Positions 33,735 to 45,516 of a DNA stretch of 64,000 nucleotides are shown here, piece by piece. Position numbers and translations under genes: made by a program. The notes below the pieces were generated by a model that worked only from the letters and a program-made list of their open reading frames with translations, did not search any database and was not told the DNA's origin. How positions within the stretch are numbered: the first letter of the stretch is position 1; each line of letters begins with the position of its first letter. The stretch spans positions 223,052,486 through 223,116,485 of the forward strand of contig NC_053491.1 of assembly GCF_905171775.1 (NCBI RefSeq), read 5' to 3'. The stretch comes from Rana temporaria (lineage: Eukaryota > Chordata > Amphibia > Anura > Ranidae).

Positions 33735-33831
33735 CCGTATTTATCGGCATATAACACGCACCTTCACTTTAGGAGGGAAGCACTCGTTCCCCCCCTCCCT
33801 GTTTCCTCCGAGTCAGCGTTGATAAATACAG
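33735..33831. mobile_element. Short TA-flanked MITE, CCGTATTTATC family
   Basis: CCGTATTTATCGGCATATAA / TTGATAAATACAG ends flanked by TA (33733-33734, 33832-33833). It is a 97-bp deleted member of the 636/43485/45347 family, inserted in the hAT. Confidence 0.75.
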
Positions 33832-34213
33832 TATATATCCAAATTATCAGGGGGGCCACATTAAACTGGAACAGGGGCCGCAATTGGCCCCCCGGCTGGA
33901 CTTTAGACATGCCTGACATAAGTGGACATATATGAAGCCCTCAGCAAGATTATCACAACTGTATTTTTAGTAGATTACATGCATTTAGAAACATCACAGT
34001 GGTCTAAAATAGCAGAGGTTGCCAGTTGGATTTTTTTTGTTAAAATGTAGAGGTCACTTGCTAATAGTACATAAGCAAGTATCATGCAAGGGGATAGGGA
34101 GAAAGGGAGGAAAGAAGGAAAGGGGAATAACTTGTATTCCTCTACTCCAGCTATTAATTACAAAAATGTAACGGGTCTGAAACACATGACAATGTACATC
34201 AACGTATGCATAT

Positions 34214-34488
34214 AATGCCGGCCATAGACATTTTGAATCTCAGCCGGTTCAGCAGGAATCAGCAGAGATTTGAACCATGTAGGAACAGGCTAAATGTACC
34301 CATGTTGATTAATCATTCAACTAGGGTATAACCAGCCTGTCGGATTTCACATGTGATTATTGCTAGCAGTAATCACTGTGTTTTTTGTGGTGGTGATGGC
34401 TCCATGAGAACACAATGGCTCCGCGGTAGGGATTTCTCCATTAACACTGTGGTTGCAGGAAAGAAAATCGCTCCGTCTATGGCCAGCT
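34214..34488. mobile_element. Short MITE, GGCCATAGAC ends
   Basis: ATGCCGGCCATAGACA / CGTCTATGGCCAGCTTT are inverted at the two edges; non-coding. Confidence 0.6.
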
Positions 34489-34580
34489 TTAGAAACAAGT
34501 TGTGCTGCATTGATCAAGGGAAATGGGAAGATAAGGTGTGCTCATAGCATGAAATACAAAGTAGAAAACTAAAAACCTTT

Positions 34581-34876
34581 AGGGCCGGTTCACACCAGAA
34601 TATTGTACAGGTAAGCAGGCTTCCCGCACCACAGGCAAACACACTGCCCTTGCAAACTGCAAGCAGACGCCAATGCATGTTTAACCCCAAATACAGTTTG
34701 CAGGCACCAAATCACACTGCAGTATCATGTGATTTGCTGCAGTCCATTTAAAAAAAAAGTAGTTCAATCACTACTTTTCCATGGTCCAGTGCTTTTAGCA
34801 GCCCATTAAAATGAATAGCCTATCAAAATACACCGCATGGGAATGCGCAGGAATTGTAGATGTGAACTGGCCCCTA
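34581..34876. mobile_element. Short MITE, GGTTCACACC ends
   Basis: AGGGCCGGTTCACACCAG / GATGTGAACTGGCCCCT are inverted at the two edges; non-coding. Confidence 0.65.
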
Positions 34877-35445
34877 GGTTGTTCACAATTTGATGAAAAA
34901 TGTTGTGGTTGTAAATGCCATTGACACTATAATTGTAGATTAATACTGGGGCTAGGTAAAATTCAAAGAAGAAAGTTATGTTTGATTTATAACATTGGTT
35001 TAACTGACAACTAGGGTTACACTATGGAGTTGATGTACTAAAACGGGAGTGCAAAATCGGGTGCAGCTGTGCATGGTAGTCAATCAGATCCTAACATCAG
35101 CTTGTTAAATTAGGGTTTGCCAAAAAAAACAAATGGAAGCTGATTGATTTCTATGCAGAGCTGCTCCAGATTTTGCACATTCCCCAATGCCACAGTATAA
35201 AATATTTTGGCAGAGTGTTAACTTTTTCCTATCATACCTTGCAAGGGAATTATCTTACAATATTATTAATTACCTCTAAGGAAATAATACCTTATTTTAG
35301 TGGAATGGTTTACCTGCTGTTATGAGTGAAACTAGTGAAAACACCAGTTTGCATTATAATGTATTATAACATGTGCTGAGTATAATCACATCATTACTTT
35401 GACCTGTGTGATCCAATGTGTTCTTTCTTGTCCCTTGTAAACCTC
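34877..35445. other. Spacer with a dispersed repeat at 35030-35190
   Basis: 35030-35190 matches the family at 2515-2640 (GGAAGCTGATTG, CAGAGCTGC, CCAGATTTTGCAC). The rest is unassigned. Confidence 0.5.
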
Positions 35446-35449
35446 TTAA

Positions 35450-36505
35450 AGGGGTTGTAAAGGTTTGTTTTTTCATTTTCTAAATATGTTTCTTTAGTGC
35501 ATTGTTGGTTCACTTTTTCCTTCGATTTCTCTACTTAGGGGCAGATCCACAAAGATTTGCCCCGGCGCAGCGTATCTGAGATACGCTACGCCGCCATAAC
35601 TTACTTTTTTTGGTTTGAATCCTGGAAGAATTCGCGCCATAAGTTACGGCGGCGTAGTGTATCTCTCGCGGCGTAACGGTGCCTAATTCAAATCGGCGAG
35701 TAGGGGGCGTATTTCATTTAAATGAAGCGCGTCCCCGCGCCGAACGAACTACGCATGCGCCGTCCCTAAATTCCCCGCTGTGCATTGCGCTAAATGACGT
35801 CGCAAGGACGTCATTGTTTTGACGTGGACATAAATTACGTCCAGCCCGATTCACGGACGACTTACGCAAAAATTTTTTTTTTTTAAACGGATACGCGGGA
35901 ACGACGGCCATACTTAACATTGAGTACGCCACCAAACAGCAGCTTTAACTATACGCCGAAAAAAGCCGACTAGAGACGACGTAAAAGGATGCGACGGCCG
36001 CTCGTACGTACGTGGATCGTCGGAAATAGCTAATTTGCATACTCGACGCGGAAAACGACGGGAACGCCACCCAGCAGACGCCGAAGAATTGCATCTTAGA
36101 TCCGAAGGCATACGAAGATGTACGCCTGTCGGATCTAACCCAGATGCCGTCGTATCTTGTTTTGAGGATTCAAAACAAAGATACGACGCGGGAAATTTGA
36201 AAGTACGCCGGCTTATCAGTAGATACGCCGGCGTACTCGCTTTGTGGATCTGCCCCTATATGTTTTTTTTCTTTGTCTGAACTTCTCATTTCATGTTTCT
36301 CCTCTGTAAACTTCACACCATCATCCGAGCGGTATTTAGTCAGCCAGAACAGCTTACTGAGGAGGAACAGGAAGTGAGAAATTCAGACAAAGAAAACAAA
36401 GAAAAAAAATTTAGAAGGGAAATCGAAGGAAAAGGTAAGTGAACCAACAATGCACTAGCTTAAAGGAACCTATTTAGAAAATAAAAACAAACCTTTACAA
36501 CCCCT
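35450..36505. mobile_element. TTAA-flanked MITE split by another MITE
   Basis: AGGGGTTGTAAAGGTTTG / CAAACCTTTACAACCCCT are perfect 18-bp inverted ends flanked by TTAA (35446-35449, 36506-36509). Inner arms CACTTTTTCCTTCGATTT and AAATCGAAGGAAAAGG also pair. The insert is 35536-36258. Confidence 0.85.
35536..36258. mobile_element. MITE with GGGGCAGATCCACAAAG ends
   Basis: TAGGGGCAGATCCACAAAG (35536-35554) and its exact complement (36240-36258) bound 723 bp rich in GATACGCCGGCGTA motifs. Same family as the insert at 46296-47038. The 2-3-bp target duplication is not resolved. Confidence 0.82.
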
Positions 36506-36509
36506 TTAA

Positions 36510-38523
36510 CCCTAGTACAGACGTCGGGCGACATAGGCTGGTTCAATAGAAAGCGGCCAACATTCAGCCCGTGTGTACTGGGGTCAGTCCAACAGAAGCC
36601 GTTCTGTCGAAGGGGCATGACCAAAAAGTTCTGCCGATCAGCTTCCAGTCAGTGCTGTTTTGTGATTGGTTGCTGAGTCCCAGTTAAACAAGAAGGCAAC
36701 AGGCAGGGAAGACCCAGGGGGTATTAGAACCATCAGAAAAATCAGACATGGATTCGAATACAACAAAATCTTTTTCTTGAAGGCATATAAAAAGTACAGT
36801 TCCTTATTGGAAACACATAATTAATTAATACATTTTTTAAAAAACGCTTACAGTGAGAATTAACATACGCCAGTACAGTATACTGTATTATATATTAATA
36901 TTCTTTATACGCCCTTCTCTATGTCTAAAAATAAATGAGGTTTTCCTTTTAGCAGTATGAAGAACACAGACATAAGAGGCAGCAGCAGAACACACATACC
37001 CAAATCATTATTAAATTGAAAAACGTACCCTTCATTTGACATTCCTTTAGTTAATGTAGGCCTTCCAATATTTGTATTGAGACATTAACCCTCTCTCTGT
37101 CTATAGCTATTGCTACCAAGAGACAAAAAGGTTGCTGAAATATCATTTTTAGACAAGTGTTTAGGTTCTGTTATGTTGTATATTGTAGCCTAAAGCATGA
37201 ATACACAAATGATCGAAAGAGTATTAGCAATTTGCAGTTAACATCCCACAATAGAAAATGTGAGAGACCAGATAGGTCAATTAAATAATCCAAGTCACGT
37301 TTAAATTCAACTGAAGCCAGTATCTAGAGACCAATGACTTTGCTGTTTTTGAACACAGGTTCCACAGTTCAGGTCCTCTTTAGTGCTTTGTTTTGGCTGC
37401 AATTCATTAAAGCAGTACTACAATTTGCCCACCGAAGTTCCTAGAGACTATGGAAGCGGTAATCCAGCAACCATTCATTCCAAATAGTGAATCAAGACAC
37501 AAACTGGTAATTATTTATAGCCTTATTTACTCCCTTCTCCTTCTTGCCACTTACATGATCTTCCAGCAGGGGGCATGCTTTCTAAAGGTAATTAAAAGTC
37601 CCTCAATCTTACTACTAGGGACTACGTGTCCCACCAGTCATTGCACTAGCACCCATTTGTGCCTCTCTATTTGTTGATGACAGTACTGCCTTGGGAGCTG
37701 CTGCCTATCATTTATCTGGGAAGAAAGGCAGAGACAGACCATCTGTACATTAACATTGCAGGAAGCATCCAGATGTTGCAATATAATCCTCATTCTGGAA
37801 GTTCACACAATATGGTGACTCCATAAGTCCCTGCAAGGGAAAGAAGCCACCCCAGAAATGAAAAACAGGGCCAGCGATCATGGGATGCTCCAAAACTGTA
37901 GGAAAGACAAGCGTTGATACAAAACAAGGGGGGCAGACCAACTAAGTTTATTGATCAGCATTTGAACTTGCTAAAATATGGAGGCAATAATATCTATTTA
38001 GGCCTCACCTGATGAAAGACAAGGTTTAGTATAAGTAAATATGCCTTAAAATATCTTTTAATTAGCACAATATAAAAATTTACGCTGTTACCAGTACAGA
38101 ATGTATCAAGGAGGCATAAAACACGAAAGAACGAAAATATGTAACTTTTTTATTTATTGATACACAAGTAATGGTCCATGATGTTATTTGCAACATGTTT
38201 CTATTATGCACACTTTTCTAGCGGCTGCTAGTTTTCAATGCTAGAGGTATTGTGAGCTTAGTATTTATATGAGGAATAATGAAACTATAAAAGAAGCATA
38301 TACTACACTTTTATACATGCAAATAAAAGGATGTGTACATGATTACACCGCGGTTTATGATTTTGAATGTATGACTGTGTAATATATAAAGAAGATACAT
38401 TTTTCACAGTATGATGAACACAATGGTCTCATCCAACAAATTCAACCTACACCACAACCTAATAAGGTGCCCAGTGGGTACAGGGATCAATCCACTTAAA
38501 GATAAACTCCAGGTATGGATTTT
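36510..38523. other. Spacer with repeat fragments
   Basis: 36520-36610 has a half-copy of a Harbinger-type end (CAGCCCGTGTGTACTGGGGT). No exon is seen in the remaining 1.9 kb. Confidence 0.45.
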
Positions 38524-38527
38524 ATTG

Positions 38528-39630
38528 TGTAGAATTACCCCGGGGGAGCTGCTGGTTGTTTTGGGTGGCACATTTACCTCGTGGCTCTTCCGAATTCCAG
38601 GGGTGAATGGTGCAAATAGTAGAAGTAAAGGAATGCCTGCAACAGGTGCTCTTTGCTGTGCTCTTTATTACCCAGCCGAGTAAAAATAATAAAACTTGTG
38701 GTGAGGAAAGTAAAGTTGAAGGAAGAAAGGAGAATAGCAATAGAGAAACAGTCCTGCTCCCAATTGTAACACTTCTCTGCGCCACTCCTGCTTGAGTGGG
38801 AATAGCGTACCTGGACAGGCCTCTCTCACTGACCTGGCAGCTGGAGTATCACTCGAACCTTTGTAGGATAAAGTCTCTGCCACAGACCCTCCTGAATGAA
38901 CTTGAACTTGAGGAAAATTCTCTGCCACAGACCCTCCTGAATGAACGTCAGGGAGACACCTCTGCCACAGGCCCTCTCTGATTTGTAGTTACGGAGGCAA
39001 TCCTCCTTAGGTGAATTACGCCTGGATCTCCTTCTTAGGTACTGACTGACGGGTGATCAATTCTTCAGTGTCCGGCTACCTTGATCCCCGGTGGTTTGTC
39101 GAGATCCTTTTGGACCGCCAACCTCTCAATGGTGCTCCTCAGACGGACTCCCCACTGAACAGCAATACAGCTTATGATCCTCAAAGGTGGGAACCCAGTC
39201 GCTCCCTGGTTCCCCGTTGCTGCTCAGATGTTCGGGGCCAATGTGTTCCCGGAACTAGGAATACTACGTAGCACGTACGCCCCGGCCAGGTAGGCCATAA
39301 CGCCGGGGCTCCGTGATGTGGCCATCCTAAAGGTGGGTGCCACACTGTACGAAAGAGAACCCAGACTAATGGCGTCTGCCCCATAAATACCCTCCCCCAG
39401 CATGCACGATTGGTTGCTGGGGAAGAGCACCCAAACCTTGACTCCACTTCTGCCATCTACTGCACAGGGGTGGGAAGAACACCCCAGCACAACAGAATGA
39501 GCCCACATCACAGCCAAGCTAAAACAGAGACACTGTTTTGCATATAACAATTTGGATCAGAGTTTAACTACACTCTGATCTCCCTCTAAATTTAAATAGC
39601 ACCGGTACTCTAAAGTAACCAGGCGGTACA
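38528..39630 (-). mobile_element. Possible solo LTR, copy 2
   Basis: It is collinear with 6511-7591. It reads TGTAGAATTACC at its left edge and GGCGGTACA at its right edge, flanked by ATTG on both sides (38524-38527, 39631-39634; the fifth base can also match). On the minus strand it starts TGTACCGCC, has TATTTATGGGG near 39385 as a possible promoter, and AATAAA near 38668 as a possible polyadenylation signal. There is no internal coding region. Confidence 0.5.
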
Positions 39631-39634
39631 ATTG

Positions 39635-40584
39635 TAAAGCTACATTTATTCAGCTTGGACCAATGTAAGTATGCATATACCATATATAAGGGAAAGCCTA
39701 TATATGGGTGAAGTTGCCACTACTACAGAGATCACTGCTGTCTTCTGGGTCCTGTGTTGAGCGGCTGTCCTGATGCATTGTAACCACAGGGGGGTGCTTG
39801 CTTGCTTGCATGGGAGCCATTCTCAGAAAGCCTTGCATGTCTCTGAATGAATGCAAAGGGAGAGATTTACTAGGTTTTATTGTCAAAGCTTAATTGAACA
39901 GCTGGTTACTGTGCACAGCTTCACCAGATTCTGTGTGCACCAATTTTTGTAAATCTCCCCAAAGTGTTCCCTTTGGAAGAGATATAGGTCGAGACACACC
40001 AGCCTGCTTATCTACTTCCTCCAATCAGAAAATGCTTTATATTCATTAAAAAAATAAAAGGCATTCTGTGATTCTCCAACCCCCTCCCCCTGTGATTACT
40101 ATGCAGCACGGCACAAACCCCAAAGAGGTAATCAGTGATCACTGTAGTAGTGGCGACTACCCCAGTGATTATCCACTTCTACAAGAATAACACAGCTATG
40201 TAATATGCATACTTGCATTGGTCCAACCTAGACTTAAGTAACTATGCAAATAAAACCATGAATGGAATTCAGCTTAAAATGTACAGTATGTCCATAACAC
40301 AAACAATGTATTTGACACTATTAGAATTCAAATGCTTTAAGCTGAACTCCAGTCCTGCACAGTTGTACGGGCCCCTCCCATACTGAAATTGCTTACTCTG
40401 ATTTCACTGCACGCTTTGAACTTTTCACAGTGTACATTAGAAGCTGAAGCAAGTCAGAGCACACCTCATTTTCGGGCTGGAAGATATCCAGGATTGTGTA
40501 GCCCCTTTCTCCCCAGCTTTACTGTCCTTGGTCTGCCTCTTTTAGCGAGAGCCCCCTCCTGGCTGCATGTCCTCAACATGGGGG
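39635..40584. other. Spacer with short repeat fragments
   Basis: 39850-39960 is a fragment of the 2515/35030 family (GAGATTTACTAGGTTTTATT, CTTCACCAGATT). No exon is seen. Confidence 0.45.
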
Positions 40585-41085
40585 GGATGGGTGCTTTGTA
40601 ATTGAGTATGGGGTACATTGTACCCCTACCCATTCACCCAAAAAGCAGCGAAGTGTTAAAAAAAGATGGTTTTTGACAAGTTGTCCCCCGTTGTAGCTCC
40701 AGCGTGTCTTCTTCCTCCGGTACTGATGTCTTCTTCTTCCAGTAGTTTCTTTCTCTCTGGTGTAGTCTTTTCCTTGTGCTGTCTTCTCCTTGTACTGTCT
40801 TCTTCCTCGCTGCCGCTTATCCTCAAAAACAGCCAATCTTCTAACACTCTCTTCCTCCATTGTGTTTTCTACCGCTGTGTGCCTTTTCTTATATAGCCAT
40901 AGTGTGTGGCCATCCAATGATGTCACCGGAGAACCGTCCCTTGGGACATCACATGTCATCAAAAGGGGCGGGTTCAGGGGAACCCTGTAGACAGCTGATG
41001 ACTCATCGGTCATTAACGGCACGGTGTCCGGCTTCCCGACCCGCTCTTAGCAACCAGCAATGTTGCTATTCATGTTTCATGTGTT
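40585..41085. mobile_element. Fragment of a ranid-type hAT repeat (C/T-rich part)
   Basis: ACCCCTACCCATTCACC at 40622 is followed by a C/T-rich segment (TCTTCTTCCTCC repeats) and ATGATGTCACCGGAG. I attribute it to the same broad family as 8325-8870 from the order of blocks; no terminal repeats are present. The 149-codon frame on the minus strand is an artefact of the purine-rich strand. Confidence 0.4.
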
Positions 41086-41274
41086 TGCCCTTTTTCTACC
41101 AGTAAAGTCCAAAATGTAATTTCTTTAGTAATTTGTACATGACATAGCAGAGGAAGGTGGCAGGTGCACAACCCTGAAACTAGTGCCAAACATATGAATG
41201 ATGCAGTGGGAAGTTTAGTTTGAAATGGTGAACTAACATATTGACTTTGTTTATGTGAGAAATAGAGTTGGGCC

Positions 41275-41600
41275 TTAGACCCCTTTCACACTTAAGCGCC
41301 GCTAAAACAACGCTAAAGCATTGGTCATTGTTGCAGAGCTTTAACGTTTTTTTAGCGGCGCTTTTTGAAAGCTAGCGGGGCAATTTTTTTAACAAAAAAG
41401 GAAAGACCAGTTTTGCTGTGCTTTCAAATCGATTTTAAGGTGCTTTGGAAGCACTGTCCATTAATTTTAATGGGCAGGGGCATTTTGGGAGTTTGAAACC
41501 ACACATTGCAATGAATGGGAGGCAGTTTTTAGGCGCTTATCAGAGGCCATTTCTATCGCTAAAACACCTGAAAACTGCATCAGTGTGAAAGGGATCCTAA
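41275..41600. mobile_element. Short MITE, CCTTTCACACT ends
   Basis: TTAGACCCCTTTCACACTTA and CAGTGTGAAAGGGATCCTAA are inverted at the edges; internal GCGCCGCTAAAAC / TTTTTAGCGGCGC hairpin. Confidence 0.7.
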
Positions 41601-42181
41601 TCTCCATACTAGTCTTGGCAGAGGAGCATTTTAAACTCAAAAATGCAACCACCTAATTTTGACTTCTTGTGAGCTTCTTGTAATTCTCTGTACAGTAGCA
41701 CTCAAACTGGTGGTGGGACTAGCTTCTTATCAGCTGTGGTGTATACAGCACATAAGCAAGGAACACTTTGACAGAAGAAAAGAAAGTGAACTGAGGATTG
41801 ACCAACCACAAAGCTCTACGACTTCAATCATAGACTGAGGGTAAGAAGATGAACAGAGTGTATTGCCTAACTAAAATAGAGAAAAGTTATATCACCATCC
41901 TGGCTCTGTTGTCTGATATTTTTTTGATTTTTGTAGTTGCTTCACTGGTATAATTCTACCCCATTTGATTTCTTTGTAAGCATGTTTTTTCTGGAATCTA
42001 TTTCTCTGAGTCAATTTAAGCTTTTGAAAACATTACTGAGACCTGATGAAGGGGAGGTGTGTTTTGCCCCAGAAACCCGTTGGCTGTCTTGTGAATCAAT
42101 GAAGCTGTTTTTGGACTTCTTTATGAATTTGGTAGTTCCTGGGTGCCCATTGGAGGGTAGACCTGATTGCAAATGAGCTGC
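41601..42181. other. Spacer with a hammerhead-like motif
   Basis: CTGATGA (42043-42049), GGGG/CCCC stem, then GAAAC (42072-42076) resembles a degraded hammerhead core. Helices I and III do not pair well. Nothing else recognised. Confidence 0.35.
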
Positions 42182-42189
42182 CTAACCAG

Positions 42190-43214
42190 TAGTGATGGGC
42201 CGAACGCCCCCCTGGTTCAGTACGCACCAGAACTTGTGAACAGGGAAAAAGTTCAGACCCGAGCGGCGAACTCTATTAAAGTCTATGGGACCCGAACATG
42301 AAAAATCTATTTATTGGCCATAAAAGGGTATGGGGGCATGGGTACTGCCCTAGGGGACATGTATTAATGCAAAAAAAAAACTTTTTAAAAAAGATTGCTT
42401 TTAAAGGAGCAGTGATTTTTTTGATGCTTAAAGTGAAACAATACAAATTAAAAATTACTTTATATATAGTGCCTAGGGGATCCCCTTATTCTTCCTGTAA
42501 AGTTGCACATCTGCACCATGTATAGAAACTGCTGTAGCAAAACTGACATTTGTTTAAAAGAAATTACATTTAAATTGATTTTCCTGGCTGCAAAAAAAAA
42601 AAAAAAAATCCATACCAGGCCCTTTGGGTTTGGTGTGTATTTTAAGGGGAACCCCACACCAAATTTTTTAAAAATGTCATGGGCCCCCCCAAAATCCATA
42701 CCAGACCCTTATCTGACTATGCAGCCAGTAAAGGGGAGGGACGAGCAAGCGCCCCCCTTCCCGCTGACCAATACCAGGCCATTACCCTAACATGGGGGAA
42801 TGCTTGCCCCAAAGCACCCCCCCCCCATGTTGAGGGCATGTGGCCTAGTATGGTTTAGGGGGAGATGCTCACTTGTCGTCATCCCCCTTTCTTGGCCTAC
42901 CAGTCTGCTTGCTCGGATAAGGGTCTGGTATACATTTTGGGGGGGCCCAGGCCATTTTTTTTATTTTCTATTGCTGGCAAATTCAGCAATGTTTTTTCTT
43001 TCATTAAGCTGGAGCTCCCGTCTCCGCCCCTCCCTGCTGACTCCGTTGTGAAGAACGCGCCCACCGACTTCCCGGCCCCACTCGTTAACAACCTATTGAC
43101 TATGCACTTAGTAGGCGAACATTCCACTGAGTGCACAGACAATTTTGGTGAACACCCAAACTAGCGATGTTTGGGCCGAAGTAATGCTTGGCCTGAACCG
43201 TTCGCCCATCCCTA
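42190..43214. mobile_element. hAT-type non-autonomous transposon, 1025 bp
   Basis: TAGTGATGGGCCGAACG and GTTCGCCCATCCCTA are inverted ends with an exact 8-bp duplication CTAACCAG (42182-42189, 43215-43222). Interior blocks (CATACCAGGCCCTTTGGG, CATACCAGACCCTTATCTG) recur in fragments elsewhere. No transposase frame. Confidence 0.9.
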
Positions 43215-43318
43215 CTAACCAGAGCTAGTGAGGTTTTCTGAAAGATTGTCATCCTTTCCTTTGCAACCCTATCAACAAGTTTTGAAGTTCCAGTACCTTA
43301 AAATACAAACACACACAC

Positions 43319-43319
<1 letters not shown>

Positions 43320-43362
<43 letters not shown>
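43320..43362. repeat. (TA)n microsatellite
   Basis: Uninterrupted alternating TA immediately left of the TA-target element at 43363. Confidence 0.95.
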
Positions 43363-43365
<3 letters not shown>

Positions 43366-44280
43366 GCGGTCCCCTAGTTACAAACATCCGACTTACAAAC
43401 GACTCCTACTTACAAATGGAGGGAGACAACAGGAAGTGAGAGGAAATCTACCCCTAGGAAGGGAGTTATTATGGGAAAAAGGTACCGTATTTATCGGCGT
43501 ATACCGCGCACTTTTTTGCCCTGAAAATCAGGGCAAAATCGTGGGTGCGCGGTCTATGCCGATACCCGTTTTCCCGCCCTGAGTTTTAATACTGCGCCGA
43601 CATATACCGAGCGCAGTACACTCGGGTATAGTCGGGCTGTCTCGGCTCCTTCCGTGCTCACGTCCTGGACGTACAGGACGTCAGCGCGAGAGTTGCCGAG
43701 CCTGCCCGACAATACACGAGTGTACTGCGCTCTGTATATGTCGGCGCAGTATTCAAACTCGGCGCGGGAAACGAGCAGGGAGGACGCAAGGACGCAGCAG
43801 AAGGACGCCGGACCCGACGAAGAGGACACCCGAAGCCGCAGACGGACGCCGGACCCGACGAGGCCGCCGATGGACGCCGCACAAGACACCAAAACTGTAA
43901 GTAAAAAAATACTTTTTTCCACAGGAATCCGCTGCAACTTTAGGGGTGCGCGCTATACACGGGAGCGCACTATACCCCAATAAATACGGTACCTCCACTG
44001 ATGATTTATCACCAAGGCTTGTTTCCACAACAACCCAAAATCTTCAAAATCCAATTGTCATTGGGACAGAAAGTGAGGTGAAATCTTCTCAACAGGGACA
44101 CAGACAGCAAAAAAAATGTTACAGAGGTGTTAACCCTTCCCTATGCTATCCAAAAAGCTTAAAAATATATTTTTTGGGCTGGAGCTACACTTAAAAAATG
44201 TACTTGTTCAACTTACAAACAAATTCAAGTTAAGAACAAACCTACAGACCCAATTCTGTTTGTAACCCGGGGACCGCTTG
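43363..44280. mobile_element. TA-flanked element, AGGCGGTCCCC ends
   Basis: CAGGCGGTCCCCTAGTTACA and TTGTAACCCGGGGACCGCTTG are inverted and flanked by TA (43361-43362, 44281-44282). It contains the insert 43485-43989; without it about 411 bp. Tc1/mariner-like by its TA target. Both flanks are (TA)n microsatellites, so it inserted within or seeded a TA repeat. Confidence 0.85.
43485..43989. mobile_element. TA-flanked MITE, CCGTATTTATCGGCG family, 505 bp
   Basis: CCGTATTTATCGGCGTATAC / CCAATAAATACGG ends flanked by TA (43483-43484, 43990-43991). A close relative of 636-1194 (shared GCCCTGAAAATC, CGTACAGGACGTCAGCGCG) with fewer GC-rich tandem units. Confidence 0.85.
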
Positions 44281-44292
44281 TAGATATGTCTA

Positions 44293-44293
<1 letters not shown>

Positions 44294-44346
<53 letters not shown>
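44294..44346. repeat. (TA)n microsatellite
   Basis: Alternating TA tract immediately right of the TA-target element. Confidence 0.95.
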
Positions 44347-44355
<9 letters not shown>

Positions 44356-45344
44356 ACTGTATAATATACTTACACACATCTAAATATTATATTAAATGCT
44401 ATAGAATTTTTATACAATTATGTCTGCATTGGGCATTCAATTCTCTAGTAAAACAACACAATATTTCCATCAAACCAGCAGAGTTATTCTGATTTAGGAA
44501 AAATCCCTGGCCACAAGGGAAATTAGAGTAAAACGTTGGTTTGGTGTCTGGGCACTTTGCAGACTTCATAAACTGTAAAAGCTACAAAAAAACGAACCAG
44601 GATGAAATTTTTGCTCAGGAACACAATCTATTTCTGCCCTTAAGTATATTTCTAGTTTTGAGGTTTATTATAAAATAATGTGCATCCTGTATCTTGTCTG
44701 TTTGAAACAAGACAGGGAGCAGTCTGGGTATACTTCAGGATAATATTACAGTACATATAAGTCATATAGTAATTCTTGCACAATAGCATCCTATTGGAAT
44801 AAACAAACGAATAATCATGTTGACCAATTCTGAAGAAATGTGCTTTATATATTTTCCCACAGATCCTATATTTGTAATATAGTAACATAAACTTGCTTTT
44901 GCCTTTCAGCTTCATCCATTATTTGTAGCAGGTCTTAAAAATTCCATTTGGTCACACCAGGAAACATTAAGACTGCCTTATAAAAAGAAAACACTTGAGA
45001 GATGAAAGACAGTGGTGTTACCCATCAACTTGTTTTGTCCAAATTCTCTAACTTGCACTAAAAAGTGACAACTATAATATAATGGGTTGCTCTGGCCAAC
45101 AGCTGTACCTTCTTTTGCACTAACTTTGGTAAAGGAGAGTCAAAATATGTAGTTGTTCAGCGGCAACAGTCATAATCATACATTGGGGATGTTTTTGTTA
45201 AATTAATCAATTAATCAAGTAATCAAGTTTTCACTAAAACCTCTCATGGCTGCTTATAGCTGACATATCTGATGCACACTTCAGGTGCTGGAGGCTCCCA
45301 CTGCTTGATCTCAGAAGTGTTGCTATTTGCATTGCAGAACGACG
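44347..45344. other. Spacer, nothing convincing
   Basis: A minus-strand open stretch at about 45243-45332 was considered as an exon and not accepted. Confidence 0.45.
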
Positions 45345-45346
45345 TA

Positions 45347-45514
45347 CCGTATTTATCGGCGTATAACACGCACAGGCATATAACACGCACCCCAACTTTA
45401 AGCGGGAAGTTTCAGGAAAAAAACGTTCCACAGCCCCCTCCGCATAACACGCAGGCACAGTTTACCCTCTATTTTCAGGGTAAAAAAGTGAGTGTTATAC
45501 GCCAATAAATACAG
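45347..45514. mobile_element. Short TA-flanked MITE, CCGTATTTATC family
   Basis: CCGTATTTATCGGCGTATAA / TTATACGCCAATAAATACAG ends flanked by TA (45345-45346, 45515-45516); 168 bp. Confidence 0.85.
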
Positions 45515-45516
45515 TA

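Larger units (their letters stand above)
33112..33915. mobile_element. hAT-type MITE holding two other MITEs
   Basis: CAGGGGTGTCCAAACTTTTT at the left and TGGACTTTAGACATGCCTG at the right, with an exact 8-bp duplication ACATAAGT (33104-33111, 33916-33923). Two other elements are inserted in it (33241-33651 and 33735-33831); without them it is about 296 bp. GAGGGCCAGATTTAATGAAG and GGGGGGCCACATTAAACTGG are subterminal inverted partners in part. Confidence 0.88.

Noticed and set aside
40573..41022. 149-codon minus-strand frame rich in K, E and R
   Set aside because: It is the purine-rich complement of a C/T-rich segment in a hAT-derived repeat.
45243..45332. Minus-strand stretch reading SSSGSLQHLKCASDMSAISS with a possible AAATAG acceptor
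   Set aside because: The donor (GAG/GTTTTA) is weak, the acceptor lacks a pyrimidine tract, and a MITE ends about 15 bp upstream. Protein-like composition alone is not enough.
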